This document shows positions 8,867 to 17,406 of a DNA stretch of 64,000 bases, piece by piece. Where the stretch lies: contig OZ241390.1 of NCBI GenBank assembly GCA_965200835.1, forward strand, positions 1,798,001 to 1,862,000, in the 5' to 3' direction. The notes below the pieces were generated by a model. It did not search any database, was not told the origin of the DNA, and was given only the letters and a program-made list of their open reading frames with translations. How positions within the stretch are numbered: the first letter of the stretch is position 1; the number at the start of each line of letters is the position of its first letter. A program made the position numbers and the translations under genes. The stretch comes from JAPPFW01 sp965200835 (lineage in GTDB: Bacteria > Actinomycetota > Acidimicrobiia > Spongiisociales > Spongiisociaceae).

Positions 8867-10282
8867 ATGAGATCGAAACTGAGGAACGGGTTCTCCGTCC
8901 GTCTGGCGGCAGTGCTATCCGTGGTCGCCCTGGTAGCGGCCGCGTGCGGTAGTGAAGCCACCCCGGAGACCGTGGTAGTCACCTCCATCGTCACCCAGAC
9001 CGAGACGGTGGTGGTTACCTCGATCGTGACCGAGACAGAGACGGTCACCGAGATGGTGGAAGTCGAAGTAGAGGTTCCGGTGGAGATGGAACCCATGGGT
9101 CCCAGCGGAGCGGGTCTGCTGGACCTCGACGACTCCGTGCTGGCCGGTATGAGCTGGGACGAAGTCCTGGCCGCCGCCGAAGGTACCCGGGTCAACTGGT
9201 TCATGTGGGGCGGTAGCGCGGTCATCAACGCTTACATCAACGGCTGGGTCAAGGATCAGGCCCGTGAGCGCTACGGGATCGACCTCAACCAGGTACGGAT
9301 CACCGACACCGTGAACGCGGTGGACACTGTCATCAGCGAGACCGAGGCCGGGGAGTTCGCCAGCGGATCGATAGACATGATCTGGATCAACGGCGAGAAC
9401 TTCAAGACGATGAAGCAGGGAGGCCTGCTGTTCTGCGGCTACTGGGACATCATGCCCAGCATGGCCAACGTGGATCAGGACGCGGGGACCGTGGCCTACG
9501 ACTTCGGCACCCCGGTCGACGAGTGCGAAGTTCCGTGGAACCAGGCCCAATCAGCCGTGTTCTACAACAGCGCGCTAGTACCCGAGCCTCCGGCCGACAT
9601 GGATGCCCTGTTGGCGCAGGCTTGCGAGAACCCAGGGACCTTCACCTATCCGGCCCCGCCGGACTTCACCGGCAGCGTGTTCGTGCGCCACGTGTTCTAC
9701 AACGAGGCCGACAAGATCCTCCCCGGTGGATATGCGGACATGGTCGGGATCCCCTTCAGCCAGGAGCTTTACGATCAGGTGGCGCCCGCAACCTGGGCAA
9801 CCCTGAACGCGGTGGAGCCCTGCCTGTGGCGGAGCGGCGAGACCTACCCGGTGGACCAGCCCGCCCTCGAGCAGCTGTATGCCAACCAGGAGGTCAGCCA
9901 CTTCCTGGCTTATGGCCCGGCAGCGGCCGGTTCCAAGGTCGACAGTGGTCTGTTCCCGGAGTCGACCCGCACCTACGGTCTCGACAGCGGCCAGATCGGT
10001 AACACCAACTTCGTGACCATCCCCTACAACTCGCCCAACAAGGCGGCGGCGCTGGTGGTGGCCGACCTGTTGCTGAGCGTCGACGCCCAGCTGGAGAAGG
10101 CATATCCGGAGGTCTGGGGCCAGATCAACGTGCTGAACGCCGCTGCCCAGTCCCACTTCGTCGACGTGCCGAGGCATCCGTCGGTGGTCGATCCGGCACT
10201 CGTGAAGTCCCTTCCCGAGCTCCTCGGTGACTGGGTACCCGCCATCGAAGAGGGTTGGAAAGCCAACGTAGCCGAGCAATAG
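8867..10282 (+). CDS. ABC transporter substrate-binding lipoprotein, YnjB-like
   Basis: 471 residues from ATG 8867, with AGGAGG at 8851-8856. A signal peptide ends in the lipobox LVAAAC, so Cys27 would be lipidated and the protein tethered outside the membrane. A Val/Thr/Glu repeat linker (about residues 35-74) separates the anchor from the binding domain. NWFMWGGSAVINAYINGWV, SIDMIWINGENF and ECEVPWNQAQSAVFYN are typical of the YnjB group of periplasmic binding proteins, which pair with YnjC-type permeases. The two permeases and an ATPase follow directly. The ligand of this family is not established; the operon suggests a sugar, polyol or nucleoside-like compound. Confidence 0.85.
   Translation: MRSKLRNGFSVRLAAVLSVVALVAAACGSEATPETVVVTSIVTQTETVVVTSIVTETETVTEMVEVEVEVPVEMEPMGPSGAGLLDLDDSVLAGMSWDEVLAAAEGTRVNWFMWGGSAVINAYINGWVKDQARERYGIDLNQVRITDTVNAVDTVISETEAGEFASGSIDMIWINGENFKTMKQGGLLFCGYWDIMPSMANVDQDAGTVAYDFGTPVDECEVPWNQAQSAVFYNSALVPEPPADMDALLAQACENPGTFTYPAPPDFTGSVFVRHVFYNEADKILPGGYADMVGIPFSQELYDQVAPATWATLNAVEPCLWRSGETYPVDQPALEQLYANQEVSHFLAYGPAAAGSKVDSGLFPESTRTYGLDSGQIGNTNFVTIPYNSPNKAAALVVADLLLSVDAQLEKAYPEVWGQINVLNAAAQSHFVDVPRHPSVVDPALVKSLPELLGDWVPAIEEGWKANVAEQ
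8969..9040 (+). repeat. 12-residue tandem repeat in the lipoprotein linker
   Basis: Residues 35-46 and 47-58 of the binding protein are near-identical copies (TVVVTSIVTQTE and TVVVTSIVTETE), a 36-bp in-frame tandem repeat. A Glu/Val-rich stretch follows. It forms an extended spacer between the lipid anchor and the folded domain. Confidence 0.8.
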
Positions 10283-10324
10283 AACCGGAGGGTTCCGGTT
10301 GGCGATGCTTCGGTGTCGCCAACC
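10283..10324 (+). promoter_or_regulatory. Two overlapping, mutually exclusive hairpins between binding protein and permease
   Basis: Immediately after the stop, AACCGGA (10283-10289) can pair with TCCGGTT (10294-10300) around GGGT. A second hairpin pairs GGTTGGCGA (10297-10305) with TCGCCAACC (10316-10324) around a CTTCGG-containing loop. The two share bases 10297-10300, so only one can be fully formed. No T-run follows. Position and structure suggest a partial terminator or 3'-end stabiliser that makes more binding protein than permease. Confidence 0.6.
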
Positions 10325-10397
10325 GGACACCCCATCCGTTCCCGATATCCACTACCTACCTAGTTAGACCGCCCAGCCGTCCGGAGTCCGGGAGCCC

Positions 10398-11324
10398 GTG
10401 AGTCCCAACACCCCCGCCAAAACATCCAGGCCGCTCCGCCTGCCTCGGAAGGCCCTGTCGGAAAAGGCCACCCGGAGGCTGACCATCGGAGGGCTGCTCG
10501 CCCCGGCGATCGTGGTGATCCTCCTGCTGTTCATGGGTGGTCTGGTGTCGGGCTTCCTGCGCAGTCTGGGCTACTTCCCCCTGATCGATCTCTACGACTT
10601 CAACCTGGATGCCTACACCACCATCTTCACCGACAACGGATTCATCCGAAGCTTCCTGCTGACGTTCCACATCGCCTTCACCTCCACGGTGATAGCCAGC
10701 ATCCTGGCCGTGGCGTCGGCCACTCTGCTGCGGCCCGCCTTCCGCGGCAAGCGGTTCGTCCAGTTCATCTTCTCGCTCAACCTGACCATCCCTCATCTGG
10801 TCGGGGCTGTGGGAGTGCTTTACCTGTTCTCCGGCAGCGGGCTCATTTCCCGCCTCGCCACCGGCGCGGGTCTGATCGATACGCCCGCCGGTTTCCCGCC
10901 CATGGTCAACGACCCGTGGGCGATCGGCATCATCATCCAATACGTCTGGAAGGAGATCCCCTTCATAGGGGTGATCGTGCTGGCCATCCTGCTGTCGGTG
11001 GGCGAGGACTACGAGTCGGTGGCCCGCTCCCTGGGCGCCAATCGCTGGCAGGCCTTCCGCCATGTGACCTTGCCGCTCATCATGCCCGGGGTGGTCTCGG
11101 CCTCGGTGATCGTGTTCGCCTTCACGTTCGGGGCCTTCGAGATCCCCTGGCTGCTCGGCGCCACCTTCCCCAAAGCTTTGCCGGTGCTCGCCTTCGAGAG
11201 CTACACCGATGTCGATCTGGCGGCACGCCCCCAGGCGATGGCCATGGCGATGGTGATCGCGGTCATGAGCAGCATCATGATCTTTGCGTACATGAAGCTC
11301 TCCCGTCGGTACATCCGCAGTTAG
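10398..11324 (+). CDS. ABC transporter permease (YnjC-like, first of two)
   Basis: 308 residues from a GTG start. About six membrane segments are visible (for example IGGLLAPAIVVILLLFMGGL, ASVIVFAFTFGAFEIPWL and MAMVIAVMSSIMIFAYM). The cytoplasmic EAA loop, which contacts the ATPase, reads ESVARSLGANRWQAFRHV followed by TLPLIMPG. It belongs with the preceding binding protein and the second permease, which carries its own EAA loop, so a heterodimeric channel is expected. Basic N-terminal residues precede the first membrane helix. The substrate cannot be told from the permease. The 3' end is 21 bp from the next gene. Confidence 0.87.
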   Translation: MSPNTPAKTSRPLRLPRKALSEKATRRLTIGGLLAPAIVVILLLFMGGLVSGFLRSLGYFPLIDLYDFNLDAYTTIFTDNGFIRSFLLTFHIAFTSTVIASILAVASATLLRPAFRGKRFVQFIFSLNLTIPHLVGAVGVLYLFSGSGLISRLATGAGLIDTPAGFPPMVNDPWAIGIIIQYVWKEIPFIGVIVLAILLSVGEDYESVARSLGANRWQAFRHVTLPLIMPGVVSASVIVFAFTFGAFEIPWLLGATFPKALPVLAFESYTDVDLAARPQAMAMAMVIAVMSSIMIFAYMKLSRRYIRS

Positions 11325-11345
11325 GGCTCCGATGGGATTGGGCAG

Positions 11346-12191
11346 ATGACCTCTCGCGCCACCGCCCCGGACACCAAGCGGGCCTTCCCTTGGCGGGTGA
11401 CCGGCCGCTGGGTGGGGATCACCGCCCTGCTGGCCTTCCTGATAGCCCCGATCGTGCCGCTGTTCGTCTGGTCGATCAGCTTCCGCTGGTTCTATCCGGC
11501 CATCCTGCCCACCGAATATAGCTCTAGGGCTTGGCTGGAGGTGATCACCCCTCATAACGACGTGCTGGGGGTGGCCTGGAACACCGCTCTCATCGCCCTG
11601 GTGGTCACCGCTCTCTCCATCCTGCTGGGGGTACCGGCCGGGCGGGCCCTGGGCCTGTACGAGTTCCGGGGCAAGCGGTTGGTGGAGTGGCTGATCCTGG
11701 CTCCCATCATCGTTCCTGGCCTGGCGGTGGTGCTGGGTATCCATGTGTTGTTCATCCGGGCCGGCGTGCACAACAGCATCCCGGGGGTCATCCTGGTGCA
11801 TCTGGTCCCCACCCTCCCGTACATGACGCTGGTCATGTCGGGCGTGTTCGCCAACTACGACACCGACTTCGAGCTCCAGGCCCGCTCGCTGGGAGCCGGG
11901 CGGCTGGCTACCCAGTGGTACGTGACCCTGCCCGCCATCTTTCCCGGTGTAGTGGTGGGGGCGCTGTTCGCCTTCATAATCTCGTGGAGCCAATACGTGC
12001 TGACGCTGCTGATCGGGGGTGGCAAGGTCCAGACACTGCCTCTACTGCTGTTCAGCTTCGTCCGTTCGGATCCGGCGATCGCCGGGGCGCTGAGCGTGGT
12101 GTTCATCCTGCCCGCCGTGCTGGTGCTGCTGCTGAGCTCTCGCTATCTGTCAGGTGACAACGCCGCCGTAGGAGGTATCGGCAACATATGA
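11346..12191 (+). CDS. ABC transporter permease (YnjC-like, second of two)
   Basis: 281 residues from an ATG. Six likely transmembrane helices, with the EAA loop ELQARSLGAGRLATQWY followed by VTLPAIFPG. IISWSQYVLTLLIGGGKVQTLPLL is typical of type I importer permeases of the spermidine/iron/YnjC class. It should form the membrane channel together with the first permease. The stop overlaps the ATPase start by 4 bp (ATGA at 12188), which couples permease and ATPase translation. Confidence 0.87.
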   Translation: MTSRATAPDTKRAFPWRVTGRWVGITALLAFLIAPIVPLFVWSISFRWFYPAILPTEYSSRAWLEVITPHNDVLGVAWNTALIALVVTALSILLGVPAGRALGLYEFRGKRLVEWLILAPIIVPGLAVVLGIHVLFIRAGVHNSIPGVILVHLVPTLPYMTLVMSGVFANYDTDFELQARSLGAGRLATQWYVTLPAIFPGVVVGALFAFIISWSQYVLTLLIGGGKVQTLPLLLFSFVRSDPAIAGALSVVFILPAVLVLLLSSRYLSGDNAAVGGIGNI

Positions 12192-13255
12192 CCCACGTCA
12201 CACTCAGCGCCCTCACCAAGCGGTTCGACGAGAAGTCGCCCCCGGCGGTGGACCAGCTCGACCTGGAGATCGAATCCGGCAAGCTCACCGCCCTGCTCGG
12301 TCCTTCGGGATGCGGCAAGACCACCACCATGAAGATGATCGCCGGCCTGCTACCTCCCACCTCGGGCGACATCAGCTTCGACGGCCAGTCGATCCTGGGG
12401 GTGGCGCCGGAGGAGCGGGGGGTGGTGATGGTGTTCCAGAACTACCTGCTCTTCCCGTACATGAGCGTGGCCGACAACATCGGCTTCGGCCTCAAGATGC
12501 GCAAGGTCAACCGGCGGGAGATCCGCCAGCGAGTCACCGACATGCTGGACCTGGTCCAGCTACCCGGGTTCGAGGAACGCAAACCCAGGCAGCTGTCCGG
12601 CGGGCAACAGCAACGGATCGCCCTGGCCCGGGCGCTGATCGTGCAACCCAATGTGCTGCTGCTGGACGAGCCGCTCAGCAACCTCGACGCCCACCTCCGG
12701 GACGAGATGCGGGAGCTGATCCGCCGCATCCAGACCGAGATGGGGATCACCACGGTGTTCGTCACCCACGACCAGGAGGAGGCGGTGGTGCTGGCCGACA
12801 AGATCGCGCTGCTGTTCGACGGGCGACTCCAGCAGTTCGACGGACCGGATGCCTTTTTCGAGACCCCCAAGACGGTGGCGGTGGCCAAGTTCTTCGGCGG
12901 TACCAACTTCATTCGCGGCCGCTACGAGGGTGGGTACATGACCACCGGCATCGGCCGGTTCCGAGCCCCTCGCTCGTCCGTGTCGGAGGGAGAAGCGGTG
13001 CTGAGCATCCGGCCCGAGGCAGCGGACCTGGGGTCGGCCGGTGACAACAGCGTGGGCGGAACCATTCGCTCCCGCGTTTATGCCGGGAGATATGCCCGCT
13101 TCCGGGTAGCCATCGGGGAGACCGAGATCGAGGTCATAACCGATCCGGCCCAGGTCAAGCGATTCGACGATGGAGACGAGGTGGCGGTCCGGTTCGACCC
13201 CGCCAAGATCTGGGTGATCGCCGGGTCCGAAACGGACGGCCAGGACGGGGGTTGA
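12188..13255 (+). CDS. ABC transporter ATP-binding protein (importer type, MalK/PotA-like)
   Basis: 355 residues. Walker A GPSGCGKTT (38-46), Q-loop VFQNYLLFPYMSV, signature LSGGQQQRIALARAL, Walker B VLLLDEP and H-loop FVTHDQEEA are all intact. A C-terminal TOBE-like domain of about 110 residues (from about 245, with VLSIRPEAADL) is present, as in carbohydrate and polyamine importers. It should power the preceding two-permease importer. The MFS gene begins inside its stop codon (TTGA), so the carrier is translated from the same message. Confidence 0.92.
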   Translation: MTHVTLSALTKRFDEKSPPAVDQLDLEIESGKLTALLGPSGCGKTTTMKMIAGLLPPTSGDISFDGQSILGVAPEERGVVMVFQNYLLFPYMSVADNIGFGLKMRKVNRREIRQRVTDMLDLVQLPGFEERKPRQLSGGQQQRIALARALIVQPNVLLLDEPLSNLDAHLRDEMRELIRRIQTEMGITTVFVTHDQEEAVVLADKIALLFDGRLQQFDGPDAFFETPKTVAVAKFFGGTNFIRGRYEGGYMTTGIGRFRAPRSSVSEGEAVLSIRPEAADLGSAGDNSVGGTIRSRVYAGRYARFRVAIGETEIEVITDPAQVKRFDDGDEVAVRFDPAKIWVIAGSETDGQDGG

Positions 13256-14466
13256 CCTCCGGCGCACCGTTGCCTGGACAGGAGTCGACCACCAGATGGG
13301 GCCTGATAGCGGCCGCCTGGTCGGTCTACGCGCTCTACTACCTCGGGAGGGTTAACTTCTCGGTGGCGGTGCCCAGCCTGGGCGACGAGGCGGGATTGGA
13401 ACCCACCCAAATCGGCACTCTGGCGGCCGGTTTCTTCTGGGTTTACTCGCTGTCCGCGGTTCCGGTGGGGCGGCTGGCCGACCGGTACGGGGCCCGTTGG
13501 CTGGTCGGGCTGGGCCTGGTAGGGAGCGGGATCATGAACCTGCTGTTCATCCTCCTGTCCGGGCATTTCGCCGCCGCGCTAATCGTCTGGTCGGCCAACG
13601 GTGTGTTCCAGGCCATGGGATGGACCCCGTTGGCGGGTGGATTGGGACGCTGGGTCAGCCGGCGGAAGGCTGGAAGGGTCCTCGCCTCCTTCGGCTCCTG
13701 TTTCGTGGCGGGCACCGCTTTCACCTTCGCCCTCGGGGGGCTGATCGTGGAACGGGGCGGCGTGGCGCCTGTCTTCATCGCCCCCGCCGCGGTACTGGTT
13801 CCCATCGGCCTGCTCTGGTGGATGGTGGTACGGGATCCGGTCGGCGCCGGCGAGGCTGCCGAGCCGTCCCGGGGATCGCTGGTGCGGATCATCTGGCTGC
13901 TGCCACCGGCGGCCGCCATTGGATCGGCCTACGTTGCTCTGATCGTGTGGACCCCTTCCTTTTTTGTCGAGGTTCATGGCCTTTCGGTAGGACGTTCCGG
14001 GTTGCTGTCCGCGACGCTCCCGGCCCTGTCGATCCTGGCCACGATCGGGCTGGGACGCTGGTTCCGCTCGTCCGGTAGCGTGGAAGCTGCGCTGAAGGGA
14101 GGGATCGCTTTGACCGCTACGGCGGTGATGCTGGTTGGGGTGAGCCGGGCCCCCAACCTGATGTCGGGATTCGCCACCATCGCAGGGGCTACGGCGCTGG
14201 TTGGAGCCTCTTCCTCGCTGATCCTCGGCCTGTTCCCGAGGATGGTCGCGCCGGGCCAGGTGGCGCTGGCCAGTGGCATCTTCGCCATGGCCTTCAACCT
14301 GGGCGGAGGGGCCGGGGCACCGGTGGTCGGGCGGTTGATCGGCCGGGGATCCTGGGACCTCGTCTTCCTCTTCCTAGCCGGATGCGTGCTGGCCGGCGGG
14401 CTCTGGAGCGGTGCCTGGTACGCCCGATCCCGGCGCCTCCTCGCAGCCTCCGGGAGTTTCGGATGA
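13252..14466 (+). CDS. Major facilitator superfamily transporter
   Basis: 404 residues with about 12 hydrophobic segments. The first helix carries AAWSVYALYYLGRVNFSVAV and loop 2-3 the MFS signature GRLADRYGARW. This resembles the organophosphate/hexuronate-type carriers of MFS. It starts with TTG overlapping the ATPase stop, an unusual but well-coupled start; no better in-frame start lies before the first membrane segment. In the operon it may offer a second uptake or export route for a pathway compound. The substrate is unknown. Confidence 0.75.
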   Translation: MTSGAPLPGQESTTRWGLIAAAWSVYALYYLGRVNFSVAVPSLGDEAGLEPTQIGTLAAGFFWVYSLSAVPVGRLADRYGARWLVGLGLVGSGIMNLLFILLSGHFAAALIVWSANGVFQAMGWTPLAGGLGRWVSRRKAGRVLASFGSCFVAGTAFTFALGGLIVERGGVAPVFIAPAAVLVPIGLLWWMVVRDPVGAGEAAEPSRGSLVRIIWLLPPAAAIGSAYVALIVWTPSFFVEVHGLSVGRSGLLSATLPALSILATIGLGRWFRSSGSVEAALKGGIALTATAVMLVGVSRAPNLMSGFATIAGATALVGASSSLILGLFPRMVAPGQVALASGIFAMAFNLGGGAGAPVVGRLIGRGSWDLVFLFLAGCVLAGGLWSGAWYARSRRLLAASGSFG

Positions 14467-15239
14467 CCGGCCACACAGCGGTCATGGACCTGGGACCCGA
14501 CGACTGGCTGGCCGCGCTCGGGATGGACCCCGCAGACGTTCCCCGAGCGGTGATCATGGAAGGCTCCTGGTGGCGCGAGCAGCGCACCGCTTGGAGGTTG
14601 AGCCTGCTGGACGACGTGAGGGAACTGCCCTTTCCCGACATGTTCCACGGCCGGTGGCAGGGTTCGCCGGTGGTCTACTCCTGCGTCTACGGTGCTGCGC
14701 GGGCGGTGGAGCTGGCCCACCTGTTCGGAGTGCTCGGAACGCCCCGGATGGTGATGATCGGCACTTGCGGAGCGCTCGATCCGGACCTGGCCACCGGTGA
14801 CGTGGTGGTCCCATCCACCACGGTGGCCCGCGAGGGGGTCGCCCACCTGTATGGGGTATCCGATCGGGTCGAGGCCGACCGGCACCTGACCGAACGCGGA
14901 CGGTCCGCCCTGAAGGCTCGAGGCATCCGGGCGGCGGACTCGCTCCATCTCACCTGGAGCTCGATCTTCGCTCAGAGCGGCGCCATGGTGGAGGAGTGGC
15001 GAGCGTCGGGATACGGTTCGGTGGACATGGAAGCGGCCACCCTGTATGCGGTCGCCCGGCACTTCGGCTTCGGAGCCACAAGCTTGCTAGCCGTCTGGGA
15101 CCAACTCGATGCCGATCGCAGCTTCCTAGACCCGCTAACCGCAGACGAGCAGGCCAGGTTGGACGCCGCCAACGCCGCGGTCTTCGAAGCGGCTCTCGAC
15201 ATAACCGTGGGTCCCAGTGAGCATGAACCGTGTTCATAG
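14463..15239 (+). CDS. Nucleoside phosphorylase (PNP/UDP phosphorylase family)
   Basis: 258 residues from ATG 14463, overlapping the MFS stop (ATGA). GTCGALDPDLATGDVVVPST is the conserved phosphate/ribose strand-loop of the family, and YGSVDMEAATLYAVA contains the Met-Glu pair that binds ribose hydroxyls. The protein should split a nucleoside with phosphate into base and ribose-1-phosphate. The length is typical of the trimeric/hexameric family 1 enzymes. Together with the nucleoside hydrolase at 5233 it suggests that nucleosides, or nucleoside-like glycosides, are a substrate of this operon. Base preference cannot be read from the sequence. Confidence 0.8.
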   Translation: MTGHTAVMDLGPDDWLAALGMDPADVPRAVIMEGSWWREQRTAWRLSLLDDVRELPFPDMFHGRWQGSPVVYSCVYGAARAVELAHLFGVLGTPRMVMIGTCGALDPDLATGDVVVPSTTVAREGVAHLYGVSDRVEADRHLTERGRSALKARGIRAADSLHLTWSSIFAQSGAMVEEWRASGYGSVDMEAATLYAVARHFGFGATSLLAVWDQLDADRSFLDPLTADEQARLDAANAAVFEAALDITVGPSEHEPCS

Positions 15240-15366
15240 CGATGATCAGCCCCCATTAATGCTCTGCTGTCTGGAGGGCGGGTGTAATAGTGAGGCCTTC
15301 GTCAGCTCCCAGCCTTGCACTCGCGATCACATTCCCACCAAGTAAACACATAGCGAGCACAGATGC

Positions 15367-15397
15367 TTGAGTTGTTGGAGAGGGTCAGGCTTATACT
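15367..15397 (+). promoter_or_regulatory. Possible promoter for the Mrr-like gene
   Basis: TATACT at 15392-15397 resembles a -10 box, with TTGAGT at 15367-15372 as a poor -35 (19 bp apart). A short open frame (25 codons from GTG 15404, stop near 15479) and a GACGCTAAAGCC direct repeat lie between it and the nuclease start. Both may be chance. Confidence 0.25.
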
Positions 15398-15483
15398 GCT
15401 CGCGTGCCTCAGATCCTGGCCGGGCCCTATCCGACGCTAAAGCCGACGCTAAAGCCGATGCTGAGTCGCTTCATGCGGTGACC

Positions 15484-16677
15484 ATGGCCGACATAGCACT
15501 GCAAGACAGGAAGCGTCGTGTTCGAATAAGCGCTTTCCCCGCCTCCTATAGCGGGGTCCGCCATTTGCTAGGCGTCTGGCCAGGCCGGCCGAGGGCACAG
15601 ATCAACGGACTCTGGGAAGCGATCCGCCGTCTCACGGGGACTCCGCAAGATCCAGTTAGCTGGACCGACCCGGACACCTGGATACCGAAAAGACTCTCCG
15701 GTTCCGACCGGGAGCTGGCCGCTGCGATATGGACCACAAGTGCGGGCACCGTCAATCCACGACATGCTCATGATCACTGGCGATTGTGCGAAACGTATGG
15801 ACTGATAGAGGAAGCTCCTAATGGCAACTTCACTCTGACCGATCGCGGTAGCAGCTTCATCGCAGAAGAAGGTGGTGAGGTCGAGGTGTGGTTGGACGAA
15901 CAAGAGGGCCTGCTCGAGTTGCTAACCCTGGTCGACACCCTCGGTCCAGCGCGGACAGGTGGCCTCTTGGAGGGCTGGGCCGAATATCTCGAACACCACT
16001 CATCATTCGCCAGTCCCTCCACTCGCCGAGAGAGCCTTTACTACCGGTTGCGTAACCTTCGCGGCCGAGCACTCGTCAGTCGCGAGGGCTACATGTACTC
16101 GATCACGGACGACGGTCTCGCACTCCTAGGGCGGGTTGGCGAGAACACAAGCTCAAGCGGACACGAGCAGCAGGAACTAGGGACTCTGGTCAAGCAACAG
16201 AAGGACTCGGTACTCCAGAGCCTGCGTGATCGCCTCCTGCAGATGGAACCTTACGCTTTCGAACATCTCGTAAAGCTCCTACTAGAGGCGATGGACTACC
16301 AGAACGTCGAGGTGACGAAGCCTTCAGGTGACGGCGGAGTGGACGTGGTGGCTGACATCCAGATCGGGATTTCCTCGGTACGGGAGGTCGTTCAGGCGAA
16401 GCGGCACCGGTATACCATCCAGCGCAAGGACCTCGATGCGCTGCGGGGTTCCCTCTACCGGTTCGGAGCCGTACGGGGCACGATCATCACTACGTCACGC
16501 TTCTCGAAGGGAACCGAGGAGGCTGCTTTCGACACCGGGGCCGCCCCCATAACTCTCATAGACGGAGACAATCTCATACGTCTGCTAGTCCAGTACGAGA
16601 TCGGGGTCCGTAAGCGGCGTTTGGAAGTTCTGGAACTCGATCCCGAAGCATTCTCGAATCTGGAACAGGATGCTTAA
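15484..16677 (+). CDS. Mrr-like restriction endonuclease (probable type IV / methyl-directed)
   Basis: 397 residues from ATG 15484; the frame is open further upstream through an imperfect DAKADAKADAE repeat that looks non-coding. The N-terminal 250 residues look like winged-helix segments (SRRESLYYRLRNLRGRALVSREG type). The C-terminal domain from about 280 is Mrr-like: YAFEHLVKLLLEAMDY, then SGDGGVDVV (catalytic Asp) and VVQAKRH (the Q-x-K catalytic element), then RGTIITTSRFSKG. Mrr-type enzymes cut modified foreign DNA. No methyltransferase or helicase partner is adjacent, so it is probably a solitary defence nuclease. Codon use is less GC-biased than in the neighbours, a hint of transfer. 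Confidence 0.8.
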   Translation: MADIALQDRKRRVRISAFPASYSGVRHLLGVWPGRPRAQINGLWEAIRRLTGTPQDPVSWTDPDTWIPKRLSGSDRELAAAIWTTSAGTVNPRHAHDHWRLCETYGLIEEAPNGNFTLTDRGSSFIAEEGGEVEVWLDEQEGLLELLTLVDTLGPARTGGLLEGWAEYLEHHSSFASPSTRRESLYYRLRNLRGRALVSREGYMYSITDDGLALLGRVGENTSSSGHEQQELGTLVKQQKDSVLQSLRDRLLQMEPYAFEHLVKLLLEAMDYQNVEVTKPSGDGGVDVVADIQIGISSVREVVQAKRHRYTIQRKDLDALRGSLYRFGAVRGTIITTSRFSKGTEEAAFDTGAAPITLIDGDNLIRLLVQYEIGVRKRRLEVLELDPEAFSNLEQDA

Positions 16678-16826
16678 CACCCGAGGTCGAGAGATTGGAA
16701 TGGCTATCGAGTCATGCAGATCTGACCTCGGCGCGGCATCAAGCCATAGCGAGGTTGTAAGGCTACAGTGAGCTGCGGGACCGCCTGCACGGGCTTCCCG
16801 AGTCTCGGAATGGGAGGAAGGTCTGG

Positions 16827-17387
16827 ATGAGCCTCGCTCGACTGGTGATTACCTCGGTAGTGGTGATCGTGTTGTTGGCCGCCTGCGGCCAGGCGGATGA
16901 GACTTCGGACACGACTGTCGCTTCGGCCACTGCAACGTCGACCGCTACGGCGGTTACCGAGGCTGGGGAGGATCAGGGCCCTTCCGACTCGGAAACGCCA
17001 TCCACGACGGTCGCCGCAACCACCCCGGACGAGTCCGACACAGCCACATCGGTGGCTCCGGTGGATTACGCGGTCATGCCCGAGTACGAGGTGGCCCACC
17101 GGCGGGTGGCTGACGGTCGTGAGGATCTGGTGATCGTGGTGGAGCCGGGAAGCTACACCGAGGTCGATCTCGAGAATCTCGTCTATGAGATCGTGGACCG
17201 CTACTCGCCGACCTCGGCCATCGTGGTGGATGATCCGTCCGTGGTGGAGTTGGCGACCCTGGAGAGCCGTACGGATGAGCAGCAGGCGACGCTCGACCGG
17301 CATACCTTCCTCCGCATCGAGAACGGGGTGGAGGTGACCTTCTATGGCCCCTATGACGCCCTACCGGGAATGACCGTCGGTTCCTAG
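16827..17387 (+). CDS. Small secreted lipoprotein of unknown function
   Basis: 186 residues. A signal peptide with lipobox VLLAAC (Cys20) is followed by about 60 residues rich in Thr, Ser, Glu and Asp, a likely disordered stalk, then a small folded domain of about 100 residues (YEVAHRRVADGREDLVIVVEP; SAIVVDDPSVVELATLESR). I do not recognise the domain. GGAGGAAGG lies just before the ATG. It is convergent with mgtE (19 bp between stops). Confidence 0.7.
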   Translation: MSLARLVITSVVVIVLLAACGQADETSDTTVASATATSTATAVTEAGEDQGPSDSETPSTTVAATTPDESDTATSVAPVDYAVMPEYEVAHRRVADGREDLVIVVEPGSYTEVDLENLVYEIVDRYSPTSAIVVDDPSVVELATLESRTDEQQATLDRHTFLRIENGVEVTFYGPYDALPGMTVGS

Positions 17388-17406
17388 CTAAGGAAGGCCG
17401 GGGAGC

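Noticed and set aside
10356..11993. A 545-codon open frame on the minus strand opposite the permease genes
   Set aside because: It is antisense to two clear permeases. Its product is rich in Gly, His, Gln, Asp and Arg with no hydrophobic core, the usual mirror of GC-rich coding sequence.
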